DNA from: an uncultured Oscillospiraceae bacterium
GTDB taxonomy: Bacteria > Bacillota > Clostridia > Oscillospirales > Ruminococcaceae
Assembly: GCA_910587135.1 (NCBI GenBank)
Contig: CAJULF010000066.1
Span: 1-14,168, forward strand
DNA length: 14,168 bases
Direction of reading: 5' to 3'
Shown here piece by piece: positions 5,096-12,390 of this stretch; within the stretch, counting starts at the first letter, position 1; every line of letters begins with the position of its first letter. The translations under genes and the position numbers were made by a program. The notes beneath the pieces were generated by a model. The model did not search any database and was not told the origin of the DNA. It saw only the letters and a program-made list of their open reading frames with translations.

Positions 5096-7732
5096 ATGAC
5101 AAACTACGAAATCGTTGACAGCGCGGAGAAGTTTGAAGAGGCTCTGAACAGAGTAAGAGCCGCTCAGAAGATATTTTCCGAATATACGCAGGAGCAGGTC
5201 GACAAAATCTTCCTGGCTGCCGCGTCCGCTGCCAATAAGCAGAGAATCCCGCTTGCCAAAATGGCGGTAGAAGAAACGGGAATGGGCGTCGTTGAAGATA
5301 AGGTTATCAAGAACAACTACGCTTCGGAGCATATCTACAATGCTTTCAAGAACACCAAGACCTGCGGCATTATCGAACGCGACGAGGCTTACGGCGTTAC
5401 AAAGGTAGCTAACCCCATCGGCGTTGTCGGCGCGGTTATCCCCACCACCAACCCTACCTCCACCGCGATATTCAAGTGCCTTATTTCTCTCAAGACAAGA
5501 AACGGCATTATCATCAGCCCCCACCCCCGCGCGAAAAAGTGCACCATCGAGGCGGCTAAGATAGTTCTTGAGGCTGCCGTTAAGGCAGGCGCTCCCGAGG
5601 GTATCATCTCGTGGATAGACGTTCCCTCGCTCGACCTCACAAATATGCTGATGAAGGAAGTTGACATCATTCTCGCGACCGGCGGTCCGGGCATGGTAAA
5701 GTCCGCTTACTCCAGCGGAAAACCCGCTCTCGGCGTAGGCGCGGGCAACACTCCCGCGATCATTGACGAATCCGCGGATATTCTGCTGGCTGTCAGCTCG
5801 ATTATCCACTCCAAGACCTTCGATAACGGTATGATCTGCGCTTCCGAGCAGTCGGTCATCGTTGCGGATAAGCTCTACAAGCAGGTCAAGAAGGAGTTTG
5901 AGGACAGAGGCTGCTACTTCCTCAAGGAAAATGAGATCGACAAGGTTCGCAAGACCATCATTATAAACGGCGCTCTCAACGCAAAGATAGTAGGTCAGCC
6001 CGCTCATAAGATAGCGGCTCTGGCGGGAGTTACCGTTCCCGAATCCACCAAGATACTCATCGGCGAGGTTGAGTCCGTTGATATCTCCGAGGAGTTTGCG
6101 CACGAGAAGCTCTCCCCCGTTCTTGCAATGTATAAGTCCAAGGACTTCGAGGACGCGTTGAACAAGGCGGAACATCTTATTGCCGACGGCGGCTACGGTC
6201 ACACCGCTTCGCTGTATATCAACGCGGTTACGGAGCGCGAGAAGATCGACGAGTTCGCAGAGCGCATGAAGACCTGCCGTATGCTTATCAACACCCCCTC
6301 CTCTCACGGCGGTATCGGCGACCTGTACAACTTCAAGCTCGCTCCCTCCCTTACGCTGGGCTGCGGCTCATGGGGCGGCAACTCCGTTTCCGAGAACGTT
6401 GGCGTAAAGCACCTTATAAATATCAAGACACTTGCTGAGAGGAGAGAGAATATGCTCTGGTTCCGCGCACCCGAAAAGGTTTATATAAAGAAGGGCTGTC
6501 TGCCCGTTGCTCTCCAGGAGCTTAAGGACGTTTTGAACAAAAAGCGCGTGTTCATTGTAACCGACTCTTTCCTGTTCAAGAGCGGTTTCACCAAGATAAT
6601 CACCGATAAGCTTGACGAGATGGGCATTACACACACTACTTTCTCCGATGTAGAGCCCGATCCCTCCCTCGCTTCCGCACAGAGCGGCGCGGAGTTCATG
6701 AGAAAGTTCGAGCCGGACTGCATTATCGCGGTGGGCGGCGGTTCCGCAATGGACGCTGCTAAGATCATGTGGGTACTTTACGAGCACCCCGAGGCGGATT
6801 TCCAGGATATGGCTATGCGCTTCATAGATATACGCAAGAGAGTTTACACATTCCCGCACATGGGCGACAAGGCATACTTCATCGCAGTTCCCACCTCCGC
6901 GGGTACAGGCTCCGAGGTAACTCCTTTCGCGGTAATCACCGACCAGGAGACCGGCATCAAGTATCCTCTCGCGGACTACGAGCTTATGCCCAAGATGGCT
7001 ATCGTTGACGCGGACATGATGATGAGCGGTCCTAAGGGACTGACCTCCGCTTCGGGTATCGACGCGGTAACTCACGACCTTGAGGCTCTCGCTTCCGTTA
7101 TGGCTACCGACTACACCGACGGTCTGGCTAAGCAGTCGCTTAAGATGATCTTCGACTACCTGCCCAGAGCTTACGACAGCGCTCCCTCCAGAGATAACGC
7201 GGGTTCTCCCGACTATGTTGCGCGCGAGAAGATGGCAAATGCCGCTACAATGGCAGGTATGGCGTTCGCAAACGCGTTCCTTGGCGTATGTCACTCCATG
7301 GCTCACAAGCTTGGCGCGTTCCATCATCTGCCCCATGGCGTAGCCAATGCTCTTCTTATCAATGAGGTAGTTCGCTTCAACTCCTCCGAGGCTCCCACAA
7401 AGATGGGTACTTTCTCGCAGTATGACCACCCCCGCGCTCTCGCAAAGTATGCCGAAGTGGCTGAATACCTCGGCGTAAAAGGCAAGACCGACGCAGATAA
7501 GGTTGAGGGTATGCTTGCAATGATAGACGATCTGAAAGAAAAGATCGGCATCAAAAAGTCCATCAGAGATTACGGTGTGGACGAGAAGGACTTCCTCGAC
7601 AGACTTGACGAGATGGTTGAGCAGGCGTTTGACGACCAGTGCACGGGCGCTAACCCGAGATATCCGCTCATGAGCGAAATCAAGGAAATATACCTTAACG
7701 CGTACTACGGCAAAACAACCAAGCTGAACTAA
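5096..7732 (+). CDS. adhE: Bifunctional acetaldehyde-CoA/alcohol dehydrogenase
   Basis: AdhE reduces acetyl-CoA to acetaldehyde and then to ethanol, oxidising two NADH, and forms long helical spirosomes in the cytosol. At 878 aa it has family length. Residues 1-440 are the CoA-acylating aldehyde dehydrogenase: GVVGAVIPTTNPTSTAIFK, ATGGPGMVKSAYSSGKPALGVGAGNTP, and the catalytic cysteine in FDNGMICASEQ (C248). Residues 450-870 are the iron alcohol dehydrogenase: NAD motif GGGSAMDAAK, PTSAGTGSEVTPF, and iron ligands in GIDAVTHDLEA (Asp, His) and CHSMAHKLGAFHHLPHG (two His). Start ATG 5096 is 9 nt from AAGGAG (5081-5086); an ATG at 5090 would be only 3 nt away. Codon use is more biased than in its neighbours (many AAG, CTC, TCC, GGC), suggesting strong expression. 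Control is expected from Rex at 4923-4940 and perhaps from the LysR protein. A terminator follows. Confidence 0.97.
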   Translation: MTNYEIVDSAEKFEEALNRVRAAQKIFSEYTQEQVDKIFLAAASAANKQRIPLAKMAVEETGMGVVEDKVIKNNYASEHIYNAFKNTKTCGIIERDEAYGVTKVANPIGVVGAVIPTTNPTSTAIFKCLISLKTRNGIIISPHPRAKKCTIEAAKIVLEAAVKAGAPEGIISWIDVPSLDLTNMLMKEVDIILATGGPGMVKSAYSSGKPALGVGAGNTPAIIDESADILLAVSSIIHSKTFDNGMICASEQSVIVADKLYKQVKKEFEDRGCYFLKENEIDKVRKTIIINGALNAKIVGQPAHKIAALAGVTVPESTKILIGEVESVDISEEFAHEKLSPVLAMYKSKDFEDALNKAEHLIADGGYGHTASLYINAVTEREKIDEFAERMKTCRMLINTPSSHGGIGDLYNFKLAPSLTLGCGSWGGNSVSENVGVKHLINIKTLAERRENMLWFRAPEKVYIKKGCLPVALQELKDVLNKKRVFIVTDSFLFKSGFTKIITDKLDEMGITHTTFSDVEPDPSLASAQSGAEFMRKFEPDCIIAVGGGSAMDAAKIMWVLYEHPEADFQDMAMRFIDIRKRVYTFPHMGDKAYFIAVPTSAGTGSEVTPFAVITDQETGIKYPLADYELMPKMAIVDADMMMSGPKGLTSASGIDAVTHDLEALASVMATDYTDGLAKQSLKMIFDYLPRAYDSAPSRDNAGSPDYVAREKMANAATMAGMAFANAFLGVCHSMAHKLGAFHHLPHGVANALLINEVVRFNSSEAPTKMGTFSQYDHPRALAKYAEVAEYLGVKGKTDADKVEGMLAMIDDLKEKIGIKKSIRDYGVDEKDFLDRLDEMVEQAFDDQCTGANPRYPLMSEIKEIYLNAYYGKTTKLN

Positions 7733-7761
7733 GATTCCCTTTTTCAGCCCTATTGAAAAGC

Positions 7762-7796
7762 AGCGGGCTGACTTATAAGCAGCCCGCTTGTTTATA
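7762..7796 (+). terminator. Rho-independent terminator after adhE
   Basis: AGCGGGCTG (7762-7770) pairs perfectly with CAGCCCGCT (7780-7788) around a 9-nt loop and is followed by TTGTTTAT. The T tract is interrupted, so some read-through into the kinase gene is possible. Read-through would fit the co-transcription reported for the similar R. albus locus. Confidence 0.7.
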
Positions 7797-7823
7797 AAAA
7801 ATTTTTATCAACACAATGTTGTC

Positions 7824-7940
7824 GCATGAATTTCAAAAAGTGTCATAACTTGCCGGACGGCAGACTATGACCGGTTTCCGATAAGTGCGCAAAGCGGAAC
7901 AGAGTGTGATTATCGGAAATTTTGAAATTCCTTTTAAATC
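7824..7940 (+). repeat. Inverted-repeat element B2 before the kinase gene
   Basis: Outer arms GAATTTCAAAA (7828-7838) and TTTTGAAATTC (7920-7930) are a perfect 11-bp inverted repeat. Inside are two hairpins. The first is GTCATA (7842-7847) / TATGAC (7866-7871) with an inner TGCC/GGCA stem. The second is TTTCCGATAA (7875-7884) / TTATCGGAAA (7910-7919), perfect over 10 bp. The second hairpin abuts the outer right arm, so the RNA would form a three-way junction. The element fills most of the adhE-to-kinase gap. Confidence 0.75.
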
Positions 7941-7941
7941 A

Positions 7942-7969
7942 TTTGCCTTAAACCCTAACAAAAGGCAAA
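7942..7969 (+). promoter_or_regulatory. Inverted repeat upstream of the kinase ribosome-binding site
   Basis: TTTGCCTT (7942-7949) and AAGGCAAA (7962-7969) are a perfect 8-bp inverted repeat with 12 nt between. It lies 24 nt before the AGGAGG (7994-7999) of the kinase gene. It could be an operator or a leader hairpin. I see no convincing sigma-A promoter beside it: TATAAC at 7983-7988 lacks a -35 box. Confidence 0.35.
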
Positions 7970-8007
7970 CGGCAATCCCAAATATAACATTTCAGGAGGA
8001 CACAGCC

Positions 8008-8754
8008 ATGGCGGACAGAATTATAGCTGTTAGAACAGGAAAGACGGTTTATCGTGACGGAGATACGGCTGTCAAGGTATTCGATGCGGATTACGCGAAG
8101 CCCGACATACTCAGCGAGGCGCTTAATCAGGCGCGTGTGGAGGACATCGGGATAAACGTTCCCAAGGTCATCGAGGTAAAGACGATTGACGGAAAATGGG
8201 CTATCGTTTCGGAATATATCGCGGGAAAGACACTCGCGCAGCTTATGGAGGAAAATCCCAAGGAGAAGGACGAATATCTTGAGCAGTTTGTGGATCTTCA
8301 GATGAAGGTACACGCGGCGAAGTGCCCCGTTCTGAACAAGCTCAAGGACAAGATGAATATGAAGATAAGCACCGCGGAGCTTGATGCGACCACCCGCTAT
8401 GAGCTTCACACCCGCCTTGAGAGTATGCCGAAGCACAACAAGGTGTGCCACGGTGACTTCAATCCCTCCAACATCATAATCACCGAGGACGGCACGCCAT
8501 TTGTCCTCGACTGGTCACACGCGACGCAGGGCAACGCTTCCGCGGACGTGGCCAGAACATATCTGCTGTTCTGGCTGAGCGGTGATATCGACACAGCGGA
8601 GAAATATCTCGATCTGTTCTGCAAAAAGAGCGACACAGCCAAGCAGTATATCCAAAAGTGGCTGCCCATCGTAGCAGCTTCACAGTCCGTAAAGGGCAAG
8701 AAGGAGGAGCGCGAGTTCCTGCTGTCATGGGTCAACGTTGTAGATTATCAATAA
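8008..8754 (+). CDS. APH-fold (aminoglycoside phosphotransferase-like) protein or small-molecule kinase
   Basis: A cytosolic ATP-dependent kinase of the APH/choline kinase superfamily, 248 aa. Visible elements: an N-lobe with the presumed ATP lysine in AVKVF (K23); the hinge region IVSEYIAGKTL; the catalytic loop CHGDFNPSN (H148, D150, N155); and the metal-binding aspartate in FVLDWSHA (D168). It is too divergent, and in the wrong setting, for an antibiotic-resistance enzyme. It begins the series kinase, 2Fe-2S protein, HydS, phosphatase, HydA2. A gene described as a Ser/Thr protein kinase occupies the same cluster in R. albus (from memory), so it may phosphorylate the protein that the downstream phosphatase dephosphorylates (inference). 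Start ATG 8008 lies 8 nt after AGGAGG; an upstream GTG at 7885 would read through the repeat element and is rejected. The next gene starts 15 nt after its stop. Confidence 0.85.
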   Translation: MADRIIAVRTGKTVYRDGDTAVKVFDADYAKPDILSEALNQARVEDIGINVPKVIEVKTIDGKWAIVSEYIAGKTLAQLMEENPKEKDEYLEQFVDLQMKVHAAKCPVLNKLKDKMNMKISTAELDATTRYELHTRLESMPKHNKVCHGDFNPSNIIITEDGTPFVLDWSHATQGNASADVARTYLLFWLSGDIDTAEKYLDLFCKKSDTAKQYIQKWLPIVAASQSVKGKKEEREFLLSWVNVVDYQ

Positions 8755-8769
8755 GATTCGGAGGGAAAT

Positions 8770-9009
8770 ATGAAGGTTACGGTTTGTATAGGAAGTTCAT
8801 GTCATCTCAAAGGCTCGCGTCAGGTCGTGGAGGGACTCCAGAAGCTGATCGCGGACAACGGGCTTAAGGAAAAGGTGGAGCTGGGCGGCACGTTCTGTAT
8901 CGGCAACTGCCGCGACGGTGTATGTGTTACCGTAAACGACAGCGTATTCTCCGTTTCTCCCGATACAGTCGAGGACTTTTTCAAAACAGAGGTTCTCGCA
9001 AAGGTATAA
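8770..9009 (+). CDS. Thioredoxin-like [2Fe-2S] ferredoxin (NuoE/HydC-type)
   Basis: A 79-residue cytosolic electron carrier. It has the thioredoxin-like 2Fe-2S signature: C6-x4-C11 in VCIGSSCHLKG and C43-x3-C47 in FCIGNCRDGV, the four ligands known from NuoE and from the HydC subunit of bifurcating hydrogenases. A fifth cysteine (C52, DGVCV) is also present. It is a stand-alone domain without the helical N-terminal part of NuoE. GGAGGG (8760-8765) sets the ATG, 15 nt after the kinase stop codon, so the two genes are probably co-transcribed. Such small proteins recur beside PAS-type sensory hydrogenases. A role in passing electrons to or from HydS is likely but inferred. Confidence 0.9.
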   Translation: MKVTVCIGSSCHLKGSRQVVEGLQKLIADNGLKEKVELGGTFCIGNCRDGVCVTVNDSVFSVSPDTVEDFFKTEVLAKV

Positions 9010-9030
9010 AGTACATAACTGCGACATAAA

Positions 9031-9063
9031 GAATTTCAGCGGGACACAACACCGCTGAAATTC
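9031..9063 (+). terminator. Strong hairpin after the 2Fe-2S gene, possible weak terminator
   Basis: GAATTTCAGCGG (9031-9042) and CCGCTGAAATTC (9052-9063) are a perfect 12-bp inverted repeat with a 9-nt loop. The following bases (TGCTGTTATAATTT) lack a clean T run, so termination would be weak; RNA 3'-end protection or attenuation between the two parts of the cluster is as likely. The remaining DNA to 9203 shows only a second copy of GGGACACAAC (9041-9050 and 9171-9180) and no clear promoter. Confidence 0.45.
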
Positions 9064-9203
9064 TGCTGTTATAATTTCAAATGCAAATTTTCGGGCGGCT
9101 GAAATACAGATTTTATATGTTACTCTCACAGTGCAGGACCTTTTTCGTAGAGGACGGAATCTGCCTGTAAGGGACACAACTTTAAGCCCCCCCTAAAATC
9201 ATA

Positions 9204-9371
9204 GAGCAAAGTCGCTGAAAGCCGCCGTAAAGTGACCGCCCACGCATGAATTTTCCGAAATCCGCTGCGCGGTCAACACGCAGCGAAGCGGAGAACTGAC
9301 CGCGCAGCGGGATAGCGCAAACAGCGCAAAGCGTTGTTTGCGCGGTGCGGAAAATTTTTTTAGATAAGGAG
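9204..9371 (+). repeat. Inverted-repeat element A2 before hydS (168 bp)
   Basis: Conserved left flank GCAAAGTCGCTGAAAGCCG (9206-9224). Outer arms AATTTTCCG (9249-9257) and CGGAAAATT (9348-9356). Inner hairpin 1 is CCGCTGCGCGGTCA (9262-9275) with TGACCGCGCAGCGG (9297-9310), a perfect 14 bp. Inner hairpin 2 is GCGCAAACA (9315-9323) with TGTTTGCGC (9335-9343), a perfect 9 bp. The right end TTTTTTTAGATAAGGAG includes the hydS ribosome-binding site (9366-9371). Length and hairpin register are identical to the copy before hydA2. Confidence 0.85.
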
Positions 9372-9378
9372 ATTGAAT

Positions 9379-11055
9379 ATGACCGAGTTCTTGAAGCTGA
9401 AAAAATCCAACTGCAAAAACTGCTATAAGTGTATTCGCCACTGCCCCGTCAAGTCTATAAGATTTTCGGGAAATCAGGCGAATATCGTGGGGGACGAATG
9501 TATCCTCTGCGGACAGTGCTTTGTGGTTTGCCCGCAGAACGCCAAGGAAATAGCGGACAGCACGGAGCGCGTTAAATATATGCTGAGATCGGGTGAAAAG
9601 GTATACGTCAGCATTGCTCCCTCGTTTGTGGCGAATTACGACGGGGCGGGAATAGAGGCTATGGAAAAGGCGCTGAAGCAGCTCGGATTCGCGGGCGCGG
9701 AGGAAACAGCCGTAGGCGCTACCATAGTTAAGAGCGAATACGAACGGCTGATACGCGAGGAGAAGCGGGATATAATCATCTCCTCATGCTGCAGCTCGAT
9801 AAATCTGCTTATCCAGAAATACTATCCCCAGGCGCTGTCCTACCTTGCGGACGTTCTTTCACCCATGCAGGCGCACTGTCTGGATATTAAAAAGCGCTAT
9901 CCGGACGCTAAGACCGTATTTATCGGTCCGTGCGTCGCGAAGAAGGACGAGGCGGCAAACTGGTCGCAGTATACCGACGAGGTGCTGACCTTTGAGGAGC
10001 TGACAAACTGGCTGAACGAGGAAAATATCACCATTGACAAGACCGTCGACAACACCGAAAAGAGCCGCGCGCGTCTGTTCCCCACCACAGGCGGAGTTCT
10101 CCAGACCATGGCGGAGCGCAACCCCGAATATACATATCTCGCGTTTGACGGCGTGGCAAACTGCAAAGGAGTGCTCGAGGAGATACTCGACGGCGGAATG
10201 CACAAGTGCTTTATCGAGATGTCGGCTTGCATAGGAAGCTGCGCGGGCGGTCCGGTTATGGAGAAATACCGCCATTCCCCCGTGCGCGACGCGGTAACCA
10301 TAACCCGCTACGCGGGCAAGGAGGATTTCGAGGTAATTCAGCCCGACAAGGAAACGCTGCACAAGAATATGACCTTCCTCAACACCGGTGCGGCAGTACC
10401 CACCGAGCAGGAGATCGCCGCGATACTCCGCCGTATGGGAAAGGTGCGCAAGGAGCAGGAGCTGAACTGCGGAAGCTGCGGCTATAATACCTGCCGCGAA
10501 AAGGCTATCGCGATATTCCGCGGCAAAGCGGATATATCCATGTGCCTGCCTTACCTTAAGGACAAGGCGGAAAGCTTCTCGGACAATATCATCAACAACA
10601 CCCCCAACGCGATAATCGCTCTGAACGAGAATCTTGAGGTGCAGCAGATAAACAAATCCGCGCTGAAGCTGATGAATATCCCTCGCGCCTCGGACGTTAT
10701 GGGTGAGCAGGTAATACGCATACTCGACCCCGTGGATTTCATGGAGGTAATGCAGACGGGCAAGGCTATACGCGACGAGAGGAAGTATCTTGCCGAGTAT
10801 GACTGCTATGTTGAGCAGACCATAATCTACGACGCTGAATATCACATCATAATCTGCATTATGCGTGATGTGAGCGACGTGGAGCGTGAACGCGAAAAGA
10901 AAGAGAATATGTCCCACACCACAGCGGCTATCGCGGACAAGGTGGTTGAAAACCAGATGCGCATCGTTCAGGAGATAGCGTCGCTGCTGGGCGAAACAGC
11001 GGCTGAAACCAAAGTCGCGCTTATGAAGCTGAAGGAGTCGATCGCAGATGAATAA
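9379..11055 (+). CDS. hydS: Putative sensory [FeFe]-hydrogenase with C-terminal PAS domain
   Basis: Cytosolic H-cluster protein, 558 aa, probably sensing H2 or redox state rather than making bulk H2. Order of domains: two 4Fe-4S ferredoxin motifs (C12-C15-C18-C22, C41-C44-C47-C51); the H-cluster domain with SSCCSS (C137, C138), GPCVAKK (C185) and SACIGSCAGGP (C284, C288); a four-cysteine Fe-S motif (C364, C367, C372, C389); a PAS domain (about 403-505, starting NIINNTPNAIIALNE); and a helical tail (505-558) ending next to the phosphatase. The usual TSCCP is SSCCSS and the usual serine of the proton path is A157, consistent with low turnover. Start ATG 9379 is 7 nt after AAGGAG (9366-9371); a TTG at 9373 is too close. 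It overlaps the phosphatase gene by 8 nt, implying coupled translation. It matches HydS of R. albus (group C) in architecture. Confidence 0.92.
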   Translation: MTEFLKLKKSNCKNCYKCIRHCPVKSIRFSGNQANIVGDECILCGQCFVVCPQNAKEIADSTERVKYMLRSGEKVYVSIAPSFVANYDGAGIEAMEKALKQLGFAGAEETAVGATIVKSEYERLIREEKRDIIISSCCSSINLLIQKYYPQALSYLADVLSPMQAHCLDIKKRYPDAKTVFIGPCVAKKDEAANWSQYTDEVLTFEELTNWLNEENITIDKTVDNTEKSRARLFPTTGGVLQTMAERNPEYTYLAFDGVANCKGVLEEILDGGMHKCFIEMSACIGSCAGGPVMEKYRHSPVRDAVTITRYAGKEDFEVIQPDKETLHKNMTFLNTGAAVPTEQEIAAILRRMGKVRKEQELNCGSCGYNTCREKAIAIFRGKADISMCLPYLKDKAESFSDNIINNTPNAIIALNENLEVQQINKSALKLMNIPRASDVMGEQVIRILDPVDFMEVMQTGKAIRDERKYLAEYDCYVEQTIIYDAEYHIIICIMRDVSDVEREREKKENMSHTTAAIADKVVENQMRIVQEIASLLGETAAETKVALMKLKESIADE

Positions 11056-12220
11056 TTTATGTGCCGATATCGGCTGGAAAAGCCTTAACCATGTCGGAGA
11101 GCAGCTTTGCGGCGACCATATCAATATTATCGACGCAGGCGACGAGTCCACGGTAGTGGTGCTGGCGGACGGTCTGGGCAGCGGCGTCAAGGCGAGCATT
11201 CTCTCCACGCTGACCTCAAAGATAATCGCCACCATGACCTCGGAGGGCATAGCTCTTGAAGAGTGTGTAAGGACGATAGCCGCCACCTTGCCTATCTGCA
11301 AGGAACGCAATGTCGCTTACTCCACTTTTACCATAATCCGCATTATCCGTAACGAGGAGGCGGAGATAATCTGCTACGACAACCCTGACGTGATAATGTA
11401 CCGTGAGGGAAAATACGAGGATATTCCTTTCCGTGAAATGAATATCGACGGGAAAATAATCCACAAATCAAGGATAAAGCTGCGCGAAAACGACGTGTTT
11501 ATCGCCATGAGCGACGGCTGCATCCACGCGGGTGTGGGAATGTCGCTGAATTTCGGCTGGGACAGGGCGCAGATAGCGGAGTATATGGAGCCGCTCGCGG
11601 AGGTGGGATTTACCGCAAAGACACTTTCCACCATGCTGACGGACAAATGCCTTGAGCTGTACGGCGGAGCTCCCGGGGACGATACCACCGCCTGCACCGT
11701 GAGGATACGCCGCCGCCAGCCCATGAATCTTATGATAGGTCCGCCCTCGGACAGGAACGACTGCGACAAGATGGTTTCGCTGTTCCTTTCTAAAGAAGGA
11801 AAGCGGATAGTCTGCGGCGGAACTACATCTACAATAGTTTCGAAGTATCTGGGCAAGCCGATACTCCCCGAGCTTACATACTTCGATTCGGACATTCCCC
11901 CCACAGCGACTATCGAGGGAATAGATCTGGTTACGGAGGGAGTCATCACGTTCAGCCGTGTGCTGGAGTACGCCAAGGACTATCTCGAAAACAATGAGGA
12001 GTACAAAAAGTGGAGCTACAAGCAGGACGGCGCGTCGCTTATCTGCCGAATGCTGTTTGAGGAGGCTACGGATATCAATTTCTGCGTAGGCAGAGCTATC
12101 AACCCCGCCCACCAGAATCCCAATCTTCCCATTACCTTCAATATCAAAATGCAGCTTGTAAACGAGCTGTCGGAGTGCCTGAAGAAGATGGGAAAGAAGA
12201 TAAAGGTAAGTTATTTTTAA
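11048..12220 (+). CDS. SpoIIE/PP2C-family protein phosphatase with extra C-terminal domain
   Basis: A Mg/Mn-dependent Ser/Thr phosphatase, 390 aa. Residues 1-220 hold the SpoIIE-type catalytic domain: LCGDH (D23), LADGLGSGVKA (D41), AMSDG (D156) and PGDDTTACTVRI (D211, D212), the acidic metal ligands of the family. Residues 225-390 form a second domain I cannot name; it contains KRIVCGGTTSTIVSKYLGKP and GIDLVTEGVITFSRVLEYAKDYLEN. No membrane segment or PAS/GAF sensor is visible, so its input probably comes from HydS, whose 3' end it overlaps by 8 nt (ATGAATAA arrangement). The likely ribosome-binding site, AAGGAG, lies inside hydS (about 11031-11036). With the APH-fold kinase it may set the phosphorylation state of an unknown target (inference). 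Confidence 0.88.
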   Translation: MNNLCADIGWKSLNHVGEQLCGDHINIIDAGDESTVVVLADGLGSGVKASILSTLTSKIIATMTSEGIALEECVRTIAATLPICKERNVAYSTFTIIRIIRNEEAEIICYDNPDVIMYREGKYEDIPFREMNIDGKIIHKSRIKLRENDVFIAMSDGCIHAGVGMSLNFGWDRAQIAEYMEPLAEVGFTAKTLSTMLTDKCLELYGGAPGDDTTACTVRIRRRQPMNLMIGPPSDRNDCDKMVSLFLSKEGKRIVCGGTTSTIVSKYLGKPILPELTYFDSDIPPTATIEGIDLVTEGVITFSRVLEYAKDYLENNEEYKKWSYKQDGASLICRMLFEEATDINFCVGRAINPAHQNPNLPITFNIKMQLVNELSECLKKMGKKIKVSYF

Positions 12221-12223
12221 TAG

Positions 12224-12264
12224 TTGACAGCGTATCGGTGCGATAATATTGAAACCGATCGGTT
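12224..12264 (+). promoter_or_regulatory. Cluster of palindromes after the phosphatase gene
   Basis: TATCG-GTG-CGATA (12233-12245) is followed by AACCGATCGGTT (12253-12264), a perfect 12-bp palindrome; ATCGGT (12234-12239) also pairs with ACCGAT (12254-12259). A TTGACA lies at 12224-12229, but the best -10-like sequence (GATAAT, 12242-12247) is only 12 bp away, so I do not call a promoter. The 343-bp gap before hydA2 otherwise contains unremarkable sequence to 12390 and then a repeat element. Confidence 0.35.
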
Positions 12265-12390
12265 GCTGTTTCCCGGCTGATTTTCTGTTTAAAGTATTAT
12301 GCGGTTATCAGAAGCTTATGTACTTATACAGGTTAAAAATTCAAGCAGCATCAAATATGGAATGACAGCCAAGAACCGCAAAAAATTGCG

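Noticed and set aside
4970..6307. Long minus-strand open frame (445 aa) opposite adhE; similar ones at 680-1756, 6368-7429 and 9859-11310
   Set aside because: They mirror the codon bias of strong + strand genes, have no recognisable domains, and lie wholly inside or across genes with clear family motifs.
8008..8754. Aminoglycoside resistance gene
   Set aside because: Only the general APH-fold motifs are present, and the setting between adhE and hydS points to a cellular role.
12224..12247. Promoter TTGACA / GATAAT after the phosphatase gene
   Set aside because: The spacer is 12 bp, too short for sigma-A; at 17 bp the -10 would be TATTGA, a poor match.
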